Below are positions 1 to 7,201 of a stretch of 64,000 nt of DNA, piece by piece. Each line of letters begins with the position of its first letter. Within the stretch, counting starts at the first letter, position 1. Under the pieces are notes generated by a model. It worked only from the letters and a program-made list of their open reading frames with translations, was not told where the DNA came from and made no database searches. The stretch is from assembly GCA_024304985.1 (NCBI GenBank), contig JAMWZC010000007.1, forward strand, positions 1 to 64,000. Direction: 5' to 3'. A program made the position numbers and the translations under genes. The stretch is from Paracoccaceae bacterium (lineage in GTDB: Bacteria; Pseudomonadota; Alphaproteobacteria; Rhodobacterales; Rhodobacteraceae).

Positions 1-2
1 AG

Positions 3-1976
3 ATGATCGATGCCCTAGAAGGGATGTCTTGCCGCATTCTCACGCTCGAACGCGGAGTGGACGACCCACGAACTCGGCAGATTGCTGGTGTCGTCAGCCT
101 TCTGAACGATCCGTGGTTTCTCGACGCCGACGTATTGATCTACGACTATGGCCTCTACAATCCTTTGTTCCAGGCGATGATCTTGGGAAACGGAAAAGCT
201 CGACAGGTAGTCAGATTTCATAACGTCACCCCAGAAGCCTTTGTGGCACCGCATGAGCGGGAACTGATCCGTAAATCCCTGCGCCAAATCCACCTTTTCT
301 CAAATGTCGACGAGATCTGGGCCGTCAGCCCAACAAATATCGACATGCTGGAAACACATGGGGTACGAATGTCTCATGCCAGCATCATACCGCTAGTCGT
401 AGATACCGCAAAGCGTACGTCATTGCCGGACACACCGCCAGACATAGCAAATGTTCTTTTCCTCGGCCGCTTTGTGCAGAGCAAAGGTGTCCTGGATTTG
501 CTGCAGGCCCTCTATAAGGTAAAAAGTGCGGGGCGAGTCCAGTTCCGCCTGACCCTGGCAGGAAACCAACGGTATTCAGATCTCGCATATCTTGATCAAG
601 TGCATTCCGCGGCAGCGCTGTTGGACGATACGGTCGACTTCCGCGGCGAAGTCACGGACATGGAACGAGATGAATTGTTTCGTTCTGCCGACATCTTCGC
701 GATCCCTTCGTATCACGAGGGGTTTTGCGTGCCAGTCGTCGAGGCGCTCGCGGCGGGTTGCATCCCTGTCGGCTATGACAATCACAACTTACCCAATATT
801 TTCAATGGCTTTGGACGGCTTGTTCGGACTGGTGACATCGACGCTCTCGCCGAAACGCTGGAAGAAGTGTGCTGTATGCTGACCCGTCCGGATACGCCCC
901 GAGTGCTTGAGCTGGATCACGGCCGAATGACCATCAAGAATCATGATCTAGCCCTCACGGCATATCTTCAGTCGTTCACAGAGCAGAATGTAGGAACAGT
1001 TGTCGCAAGAAGGCTCTCACAGCTGTTGTCACCCGGTTCTTCTCGGGCTGGCGTTAGACCAGCCCAAGTGGAACGTAATGAAAACCCTGTGGAACCGAGA
1101 GGAACAGATCGTATGGATACGTCCCCAACATCACGGCCGGTGCGTGTCATGCTACCAGTGGATTCCAGCGATATTCGCGATGAGGTAGAAGTCCTGCCCG
1201 ACAACGTAATGCGTCAGGTAGAGCGCCTATCACTGAACAGGCTTCCGGATTTCTGTGATTGGGAACCTGGCAACCGCCAGACAGATATTCTGAGGGAGAT
1301 TGGCCAGCCCGTCTGCATACACCGAAAGCCTTGGGAATATAGTCTTGCAATTACGGGGCTCGAACAACTTGGCGTGGTGACCGAGAACGCTCAGGCATTG
1401 GCTATTGGAGCAGGATCGGAGCCACCAATATACTACTACGCGAACAAAATCGCGCGTATGGTTGCGACGGATCTCTACGACAATCCTGATCACGAAGGCA
1501 GGCCTGCGATCTTAGAAAATCCTGCCGCTTTTGCCCCTTTCCCCTATCGCGAAGATCACCTCGAGGTACTGTCGATGCCAGGAGACGCGCTCGCTTTCCC
1601 GGACGAGAGCTTCGATTTCGCATTCTGCCTATCGTCTATCGAACATTTCGGGTCGCGCGAAACGCAACGGCGCAGTCTTGCTGAAACGGCACGGGTCTTG
1701 AAGCCCGGTGGAGTCTATTGCTGCATTACCGAGCTTATACTGACGCGAAGTCACACTCACCCCGAATACTTCACATTTGAAGAGATCGAAGAAATATTCT
1801 TCGGTCAGAACGGGTTCGAACTAGTGGGAGGCAAACCCGATTATCGTATTTCGAAATCCCTGCTTGACTACCCAACGACAGTTCCCTCAAAACACATGTC
1901 CCGCAGCCCACACATTGTGTTGGAACAAGAAGCAATGAAATGGACTTCGTTCAGCATGTTTCTTCGCAAGATATGA
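3..1976 (+). CDS. Glycosyltransferase (GT4-like) fused to SAM-dependent methyltransferase
   Basis: The protein is 657 residues from the first visible ATG; the window edge makes the true start uncertain. Residues 1-330 look like a group 1 (GT4) glycosyltransferase: LFLGRFVQSKG near 152 is the usual start of the nucleotide-binding half, and an EX7E motif lies at E239-E247 (HEGFCVPVVEALAAG). After a linker of about 100 residues, residues 440-650 look like a class I methyltransferase: ALAIGAGSEPP near 465, FPDESFDFAFCLSSIEHF near 532, and LKPGG near 566. Such fusions are usual in surface-polysaccharide clusters, so a role in glycan assembly and methylation is inferred. Donor and acceptor are unknown. 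GC is lower than in the core genes. It lies outside the att-bounded element that begins at 2505. Confidence 0.8.
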   Translation: MIDALEGMSCRILTLERGVDDPRTRQIAGVVSLLNDPWFLDADVLIYDYGLYNPLFQAMILGNGKARQVVRFHNVTPEAFVAPHERELIRKSLRQIHLFSNVDEIWAVSPTNIDMLETHGVRMSHASIIPLVVDTAKRTSLPDTPPDIANVLFLGRFVQSKGVLDLLQALYKVKSAGRVQFRLTLAGNQRYSDLAYLDQVHSAAALLDDTVDFRGEVTDMERDELFRSADIFAIPSYHEGFCVPVVEALAAGCIPVGYDNHNLPNIFNGFGRLVRTGDIDALAETLEEVCCMLTRPDTPRVLELDHGRMTIKNHDLALTAYLQSFTEQNVGTVVARRLSQLLSPGSSRAGVRPAQVERNENPVEPRGTDRMDTSPTSRPVRVMLPVDSSDIRDEVEVLPDNVMRQVERLSLNRLPDFCDWEPGNRQTDILREIGQPVCIHRKPWEYSLAITGLEQLGVVTENAQALAIGAGSEPPIYYYANKIARMVATDLYDNPDHEGRPAILENPAAFAPFPYREDHLEVLSMPGDALAFPDESFDFAFCLSSIEHFGSRETQRRSLAETARVLKPGGVYCCITELILTRSHTHPEYFTFEEIEEIFFGQNGFELVGGKPDYRISKSLLDYPTTVPSKHMSRSPHIVLEQEAMKWTSFSMFLRKI

Positions 1977-2504
1977 AGCCAGTAGGTGCCTCAGGGATGA
2001 CACGCTAGCAACACCGTTCGACTGTTAACGCAGTTAAGTCGCCGCCCTGTTGCGTACGGCAGACGGTATCGTTCGTGATAAAGTGGTCGGGTAAATCGTC
2101 TGCCTTGGGTTGCCTGCGCAGAAGGCCAGCAGCGCGAATTCCAACTTTTTAAAGTTAGTGGCCCGGCATGACAGTGCTAACCACTCAATTGAGCGCAACC
2201 TGTGCAGTATCTATGATGTTGATAGACGCCTGAATCACATTGAAACGATAAGACAAGCAGATGAAGCCGAGCACGCCCTAAACAAATAGAGCCGCACCGT
2301 TACCACGCAGTTGGATACCTTGGAACGAGACCGCAAAGAGGCGGGTAACGAAGGTTGCAGTTGGCCAATTGACCATCGATGCATGCGGTCAGTCAATTGT
2401 GTCGACCTTTACCTCGTGGAGGAGCTTTAAGCGTATTTTCTTTGTGGGGCTTTATGTGGGTAATTAAGCCAAAAACCTAATTTTATTCAATAAAATCAAG
2501 GGTG
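1977..2504. other. Geneless stretch with a possible decayed coding remnant
   Basis: No credible gene is present. On the plus strand, about 2130-2289 can be read as an open stretch with a heptad-like, charged composition (for example IERNL, DVDRRLNHIET, then RQADEAEHALNK before a TAG). After the stop the same frame continues with similar composition (LDTLERDRKEA). This could be the decayed tail of a coiled-coil protein, but no start or ribosome binding site supports it. The rest is AT-rich sequence leading up to the left att repeat. Confidence 0.3.
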
Positions 2505-2520
2505 GGTGGCGGAGACGATG
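2505..2520. repeat. Left attachment repeat (attL side)
   Basis: The 16 bases ggtggcggagacgatg are identical to 12620-12635, which overlap the 3' end of tRNA-Ser. Identity stops at 2521 on one side and at 2504 on the other. This is the expected footprint of site-specific integration into a tRNA 3' end. Confidence 0.85.
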
Positions 2521-2959
2521 TGCCTAACGGCGGTTTTCTCATACTATTTATTGCATATCTTTCAATGTCTTACAATAACACCGCAGCTGAGGTGTTTCTT
2601 TTGCTTGGCATTTGTGTAACCTCTGCACCTCAGCAACACCTGCTCAAAAAGATCAGACTAAGTATCTACATTTAGTTATCCGGGGCAGCCGGCACACAAA
2701 ATGCAGAAGTTAGGTTCAGTGGGTTAAACAATCTTCTAGAGCATTCGGCTTTCGTCCAGGACGGACATGAGAGCAAAGTGACCTTGCTAGTTTTCGCCAT
2801 AACACCCTGCGCCAGACAATTGGAGGTCCGCTGTGCGGACCAAGCCGACGTTCGCTATCGTTTTGCGCGTTTGCGGCCCTTATATCTCTTAGCCGGACCG
2901 TTTTATGGAGACCCGGAAATCCTGCCACGGCGGGCAGCAACTGAGGCCAAACAGTGCCT
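2521..2959. other. Non-coding left end of the element, candidate integrase arm sites
   Basis: No gene is seen. About 90 bp inside the left repeat, tttgtgtaacctc (2611-2623) occurs. The same 13-mer is present at 12539-12551 near the other end, and both are followed by a similar tail (cctcagcaacac on the left, cctcaagcaacac on the right). An inverted repeat gctgaggtg/cacctcagc (2586-2594 and 2626-2634) surrounds the left copy. Repeats of this kind near both att sites fit arm-type binding sites for the integrase or an excisionase; this is inference. Confidence 0.45.
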
Positions 2960-4234
2960 TTACCGCTTGAAGACGAACTCACGGTGGAACGCCAGGTAGG
3001 GAAGCTGCTCTGTCCTAAATTGCCCGCAGTTGCTTTCGGGCTCGATGCCCCAAAGGATCAGCGTATCGACATCCGCTTTCAGCGATACCAACAACGAGCC
3101 GTCATCGGCAAAGCTGATGAATCCCTGATCGAACAAATGATCGATATGTGGACTTAGCAGCAACCCATTGTTGCCATCTAGCTTCTCAAAGGTCGTTGAA
3201 GCACGCCAGGGTTTGATGTGGCTAGCGCGGAGGTGCCGCTTGCTAACTACGCCAGTGACCCGGCAGGCTTTTTCGAAGCCTTCAAGATTTTGACGGTATA
3301 TGCCTTGCCCACGGCGCGACTTGACGAGTTGAAGCTTCTCGGTCTCGTTGAGGTCGGTCCGATTGCGCAGCTCCTGTTCGACCTGCTCCTCAGACGTCTC
3401 GATAGTCTCGATTTGGCGGCCTAGGTCGATAGTCGCGCCACGATCAACCTCCGCCCAACGCCGACCAAGAAGATCAATCACGACCTGGGCCATCTCGACC
3501 GGAACTGCTGCGAGATACGCTCCCTGGTTGCCGTTCCCATCGGACCTAATAGGGGAGTATCTCTCAGGAAGAGTTGGAGCCAGGACTTCCATATGATCCT
3601 TCGGACGAAGCGGCGAACTTAGGCGCATAAACTCAACGGGAACGCGCCAGCCTTCGTCACCCCAGGCGTGGCCCGCCGCACCAAATTCTCCTGGCTTAGG
3701 TGCCAAGATCGCAGGCGCTGAACAGATGCCGACAGCCTTGATCTCGCCACCGGCGAAGGCGAACACGACATCACCGGGTCGCACGCGTTTCATGTTCTCA
3801 TAAAACTCGTTCCGTGCCCCATCGCCTCGCTCGGTCGGTGACCAAAGATAGTTGCCGCCGATCTCATGAGCGTATGTCTGCTTGTTGTTGACCCACCAGT
3901 AGGCGAGCCCTTCTGGAGATTCGTTACCTAAGGCACTGGGGGTCGGTGTAGTATCGGAGACCTGCACCTCAAAGCCCAAGCCACGTAGGATCGGGGCCAC
4001 TGTAGCCTCTCCACCGTTAAACTGCATAGCAGTGAGAGGGCGACGATTACTGCCAGAATAGCCATGCGCGACGCCGACTATCGCCTTCGAGTCATAGAGG
4101 TTGTCTTGATGCTTGAGAAAGTAAGCCCGCGACCGCCCGAAGCCGTGCTGCCGCAAGAACTCATCACGCCCGAGCTGATCGAAATCGCGAATGGCGTTCA
4201 GAACTGCCGCTCGATCAATATCTGAAAGCGCCAT
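2960..4234 (-). CDS. EVE-like/HNH endonuclease, type IV (McrA-like) restriction candidate
   Basis: The protein is 424 residues from the ATG at 4234, chosen over a codon 15 bp upstream because a strong GGGAGG lies just before it. Residues 1-90 resemble the N-terminal head domain of ScoMcrA-type nucleases. Residues 111-260 resemble an EVE/PUA-like modified-base reader (AYWWVNNKQTY, NYLWSPTERGD, RVRPGDVVFAFAGGEI). Residues 300-390 form an HNH nuclease domain with RASHIKPW (H339), NNGLLLSPHIDHLFD (N356, H363, H366) and C324. Known relatives cut DNA with modified bases such as methylated or phosphorothioated DNA; the modification recognised here is unknown. It is the gene furthest from the integrase and fits a defence cargo role. 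Confidence 0.82.
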   Translation of the reverse strand: MALSDIDRAAVLNAIRDFDQLGRDEFLRQHGFGRSRAYFLKHQDNLYDSKAIVGVAHGYSGSNRRPLTAMQFNGGEATVAPILRGLGFEVQVSDTTPTPSALGNESPEGLAYWWVNNKQTYAHEIGGNYLWSPTERGDGARNEFYENMKRVRPGDVVFAFAGGEIKAVGICSAPAILAPKPGEFGAAGHAWGDEGWRVPVEFMRLSSPLRPKDHMEVLAPTLPERYSPIRSDGNGNQGAYLAAVPVEMAQVVIDLLGRRWAEVDRGATIDLGRQIETIETSEEQVEQELRNRTDLNETEKLQLVKSRRGQGIYRQNLEGFEKACRVTGVVSKRHLRASHIKPWRASTTFEKLDGNNGLLLSPHIDHLFDQGFISFADDGSLLVSLKADVDTLILWGIEPESNCGQFRTEQLPYLAFHREFVFKR

Positions 4235-4438
4235 GCACCCTCCCACCAATTATATTTTTGAATGCGTGTTTAGAGAAGCCGAGTTCGCCGCTGCCTGCAA
4301 TGGCTCAGCGACTAATGACCTAAAACGGTTCCTAGCCATCATTGGGTATCTTCTGACAGACGGCAATCACTATCTGTAATCGTAAGAACGGCTCTGGATA
4401 CCCGTCTGCTTACATAAGATGCACAACTCACAAGTTGA

Positions 4439-4711
4439 TCAATCTTCCATTTCCAAGATCATGTAATCGCCGGTATCGTTATCATAGACTTCTAGTTCAA
4501 CCGTCCCACCATAGGCGTTGATCCCCTCAACGGTTACTGAGCGGTAATCGCCACTACCGTAGTCGTATACCTCAATCTCTTCACCAGTTCGGACAAGATT
4601 TCCCTTCCCAATTTCAACCGCTTCACCGGTTTCCGCGTTGATTCCATCCCAAGCAGAAACCGGCAATGAAGTTGAGAGCAGAAGAACTGAGAATGAAACT
4701 ATAAGCCGCAT
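4439..4711 (-). CDS. Small secreted DUF5334-family protein
   Basis: The protein is 90 residues. Residues 1-20 form a signal peptide ending in VSAW. The mature part is short and acidic, with repeats of tyrosine-glycine-aspartate type (EVYDYGSGDYRSV, EVYDNDTGDYMIL), the pattern I associate with DUF5334. It lies 30 bp downstream of a His/Cys peptide gene and probably shares its transcript. Function is unknown; the signal peptide implies a periplasmic or exported location. It may form a small beta structure, judged from the two repeated strands. Confidence 0.7.
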   Translation of the reverse strand: MRLIVSFSVLLLSTSLPVSAWDGINAETGEAVEIGKGNLVRTGEEIEVYDYGSGDYRSVTVEGINAYGGTVELEVYDNDTGDYMILEMED

Positions 4712-4741
4712 GTTTTCTTCGATCTCAATAGATGAACACTA

Positions 4742-4870
4742 TCAATGGCAGTGATAAACGCCGGTCGAATGATTTGTATGACAACCAGCCGAGTTAGTGC
4801 CACCGCTATGTGCGAAGGCAGTGCCAGAAAGAATAATGGTCATAAACGTTGCTGAAATGATCGTTCGCAT
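4742..4870 (-). CDS. Tiny exported His/Cys-rich (YHYH-like) peptide
   Basis: The peptide is 42 residues from the ATG at 4870, which is preceded by GGAG. Residues 1-20 are a clear signal peptide (hydrophobic core, then TAFA). The mature peptide would be only about 22 residues, beginning HSGGT and ending YHCH, with five histidines and two cysteines. This matches the short YHYH-type domain seen in bacterial exported proteins. The density of His and Cys suggests metal binding, but that is inferred. The gene is easily missed because longer upstream frames start at non-ATG codons. It precedes the DUF5334 gene by 30 bp. Confidence 0.72.
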   Translation of the reverse strand: MRTIISATFMTIILSGTAFAHSGGTNSAGCHTNHSTGVYHCH

Positions 4871-5029
4871 ATGTGTTCTCCATGAGTAGCCGACTAGGTG
4901 CGAAAGTGCATCTAGCCACACACCAACCTTACACTGACACAAAGTCTATGCAACCAACGCGAGAACAAAACACTAACCCATTGAGAAACAGTGCGTTTCA
5001 AGAAGGGTGCTACATACTTCAGTCTCCAC

Positions 5030-5566
5030 CTAGCGCCAGTAGGCGAACATCGCTGCCACAGCGACAGGAATAGCGTCAGTGGCTTCGGCCAAAGCCTCAT
5101 CCAGCTTCTCTTGCGGAATGCCCATCACTGAGTTGCCATTATCATCCAGCAGGTGAGCCACAATAGGGGCTATGAGATGCCCGTCGGTGCCGCTCTCAGT
5201 GAGCCTCAGCCACTCCTTCGGACGCAATGCCACGGCTTGCATGAAGCCTTCACACCAGTCCATCGCGATCACATGACCTTCTCTGGCTTGCCAGAAGATC
5301 GGCTCGACAACTGGCGGGTCGGCCATCAGACTTTGGGCAATGCCCATGTATAGGTCAGTTGTGTCATCAAGGACCCAGCTGGGGACATCCGCAGGGGCAG
5401 ACCCTAGCGCCAGTGGTATCCATTCTTCAGAAGGGATTGTCGTAGGAGAGCAGATCACCCCATGCAAGAATCCGTCCAAGTCGGACAGCATCATGCAGTT
5501 CTCAGGGCTATCGCCAGACGACAGGTAGCCATCTAGTGCCTCAAGATCGAAGGATTCGTCCATCAT
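5030..5566 (-). CDS. UPF0149 (YecA/YgfB-like) family protein
   Basis: The protein is 178 residues. It carries the typical UPF0149 opening: a helix (FDLEALDGYLSS), then MMLSDLDGFLHGVICSPTTIPSEEWI. The fold is all-helical. The C-terminal SEC-C zinc motif found in YecA is missing; the protein ends at MFAYWR. The start codon overlaps the stop of the upstream DUF6804-like gene by 4 bp, so the two are translationally coupled. UPF0149 proteins have no agreed biochemical role. Two adjacent ATG codons are possible starts. Confidence 0.78.
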   Translation of the reverse strand: MMDESFDLEALDGYLSSGDSPENCMMLSDLDGFLHGVICSPTTIPSEEWIPLALGSAPADVPSWVLDDTTDLYMGIAQSLMADPPVVEPIFWQAREGHVIAMDWCEGFMQAVALRPKEWLRLTESGTDGHLIAPIVAHLLDDNGNSVMGIPQEKLDEALAEATDAIPVAVAAMFAYWR

Positions 5567-5895
5567 AGCAGTAGCTTCTTGGCCTGCCTGATACCATACA
5601 CGACGAACAGCCCAGCCACGGCTAAATTAATGAAGAACCAGAGCTCGCGAGTAAGAAAGACAGGAATGATTGGGTTGAACAGCAGTGCGATCAAGGCAAA
5701 TGAAACGACCCAGAACCCAAGGCTGTTTGTCTTCGAATGAACTTTGAAGGCGATGATGCCAGCTGTTATGCAAACAACGATCCTAAGGAATGTATAGTAT
5801 CCGTAGGGTAAGGGAAGAATCGCAATCAGAAGCATGATTGCAGGAAGCAGCCATAGAGCAGCATGTGTCGGTTCATTGCTGTTTGCTGGTTTCAT
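5563..5895 (-). CDS. Small integral membrane protein, DUF6804-like
   Basis: The protein is 110 residues with an AGGAAACAGGCA leader before the ATG. Three to four hydrophobic segments are visible (about 12-30, 33-50, 60-80, 85-103). The LPLPYGYYTFLRIVVC and ALLFNPIIPVFLTRELW motifs are those I associate with DUF6804. It is located in the inner membrane by composition. It forms a two-gene unit with the UPF0149 gene through an ATGA overlap. No function is known. Confidence 0.65.
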   Translation of the reverse strand: MKPANSNEPTHAALWLLPAIMLLIAILPLPYGYYTFLRIVVCITAGIIAFKVHSKTNSLGFWVVSFALIALLFNPIIPVFLTRELWFFINLAVAGLFVVYGIRQAKKLLL

Positions 5896-6011
5896 TGCCT
5901 GTTTCCTCTTCTATTTTGTTTTGCTAGTTTCCGGGCAGTCTCACGATTAGAACTCCCTGCTGTCAATAGACTAACCGCCTTGGATACGGACAGGGCACCC
6001 AAGGCAGTTTT

Positions 6012-6338
6012 TTATAGTGTCGGTTCGCGTCTCTGAACAGGCTGGGAGGATCGGTTCACATTCTTTGACACCTTACTTGGCACTAAATCATCTGCGTCAC
6101 CAAGCCTGTCAGCGACGCGCCTTAGCAACTCATTGTTCTCCAAGATCAGAGCCAAGTTGCCAACAAGCATCAGTGCAAAGAATGCGCCCCCTACCATAAT
6201 GCCTATTCCGGACCATCGCTCCTGAACCGTTTGGCCCCACATTACTACCGTAAAGCCTAAGACAATGCTGCCCCCAAACATGATGGCACACGAGAGCAGG
6301 AATACTGTCTTGTAAGCAGCGATGATCTTTCTCAGCAT
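6012..6338 (-). CDS. Hypothetical membrane protein with cytoplasmic tail
   Basis: The protein is 108 residues with GAGGACAACCA before the ATG. Two hydrophobic helices are at about 10-35 and 45-67. A polar, basic tail follows (ELLRRVADRLGDADDL...). I do not recognise a family. It sits between the DUF6804-like gene and the serine recombinase, on the same strand but with its own ribosome binding site and a 116-bp gap downstream. Confidence 0.6.
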   Translation of the reverse strand: MLRKIIAAYKTVFLLSCAIMFGGSIVLGFTVVMWGQTVQERWSGIGIMVGGAFFALMLVGNLALILENNELLRRVADRLGDADDLVPSKVSKNVNRSSQPVQRREPTL

Positions 6339-6386
6339 TGGTTGTCCTCAAATAGTCTAAGGGATGTTGACGGCGTCATTTGGCTT

Positions 6387-6935
6387 TCATACCTCCCCAA
6401 GAATACGATAGATCGACCTCTCGGAAATACCCAGCTGTTGTGCCACGTCACGTTTGGTTGCACCAGTTGCCAAAAGGCTTTTGATCTCAGGTTTCCTTAA
6501 TTGCGCAGTTGGCTTTCGCCCGCGATACTTGCCCTCAGCCTTGGCTTTCGCTATGCCCTCTCGCTGGCGCTCCAGCATCATTTCCCGCTCGAACTGCGCC
6601 ACAGCCCCGAGGACATTCAGCATCAGCTTGCCTGTTGCATTGGTCGTGTCCAGCCCAAGGTCTAGCACCTTCAACCCGACGCCTTTGCCTTCCAACTCCT
6701 CTACGATCTCCCCAAGGTTCCGCACCGAGCGGGCCAGACGGTCCAGCTTTGTCACAACCAGGACATCCCCTTCTCTGGCATATCCCACAGCGGCCCTGAG
6801 AGCCTCTCTGGGGCCGACTGAACTTGTTTGCTCCTCCCATAGCTTTTCGCAGCCAATGGCCTTCAGTGACTCTCTCTGAGCGTCCAGCCCTGCCTTCTGC
6901 TCTAGGGTTGATGTTCGTGCATATCCTAACAGCAT
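6387..6935 (-). CDS. Serine recombinase (resolvase/invertase family)
   Basis: The protein is 182 residues, the usual size for small resolvases. The catalytic N-terminal domain carries YARTSTLEQ (nucleophile serine at about 9), VVTKLDRLARS, and AQFEREMMLERQREGIAKAKAEGKYRGRKP, followed by a C-terminal helix-turn-helix (ATKRDVAQQLGISERSIYRIL). It probably catalyses site-specific inversion or resolution on the element or a related plasmid. It is a second recombinase in addition to the tyrosine integrase. The 265 bp upstream holds short repeats that could be its site. Confidence 0.9.
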   Translation of the reverse strand: MLLGYARTSTLEQKAGLDAQRESLKAIGCEKLWEEQTSSVGPREALRAAVGYAREGDVLVVTKLDRLARSVRNLGEIVEELEGKGVGLKVLDLGLDTTNATGKLMLNVLGAVAQFEREMMLERQREGIAKAKAEGKYRGRKPTAQLRKPEIKSLLATGATKRDVAQQLGISERSIYRILGEV

Positions 6936-6958
6936 GTATGTTCTCCCATGTATGACAT

Positions 6959-6980
6959 TGACGTCTATGAAGTGGCGTCA
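6959..6980. promoter_or_regulatory. Candidate recombinase-binding dyad upstream of the serine recombinase
   Basis: TGACG and CGTCA arms lie 12 bp apart, 24 bp upstream of the recombinase start. Nearby, ccatagacaggct and ccatagaggctg are imperfect direct repeats (about 7010-7045). The arrangement could be a res-type site or an autoregulatory operator. It rests on pattern only. Confidence 0.25.
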
Positions 6981-7201
6981 GGCAGTCCGCCAAAACGTAA
7001 AACCCACTCCATAGACAGGCTATTCCGTCACCCATAGAGGCTGACACATGGGCAAGGTCTATTGGCGTAGCCTAAGGGATAGCTACTGTGATGGCGGCAT
7101 CGTTTTTCTTTGATACCTGAAGGGGAGGGGGGTCGCAGAGATCGACTTCAAAAAGCTGGGGTTAATATTAGTGATTATTATTCAGGTTGGGGATTGGCCA
7201 A

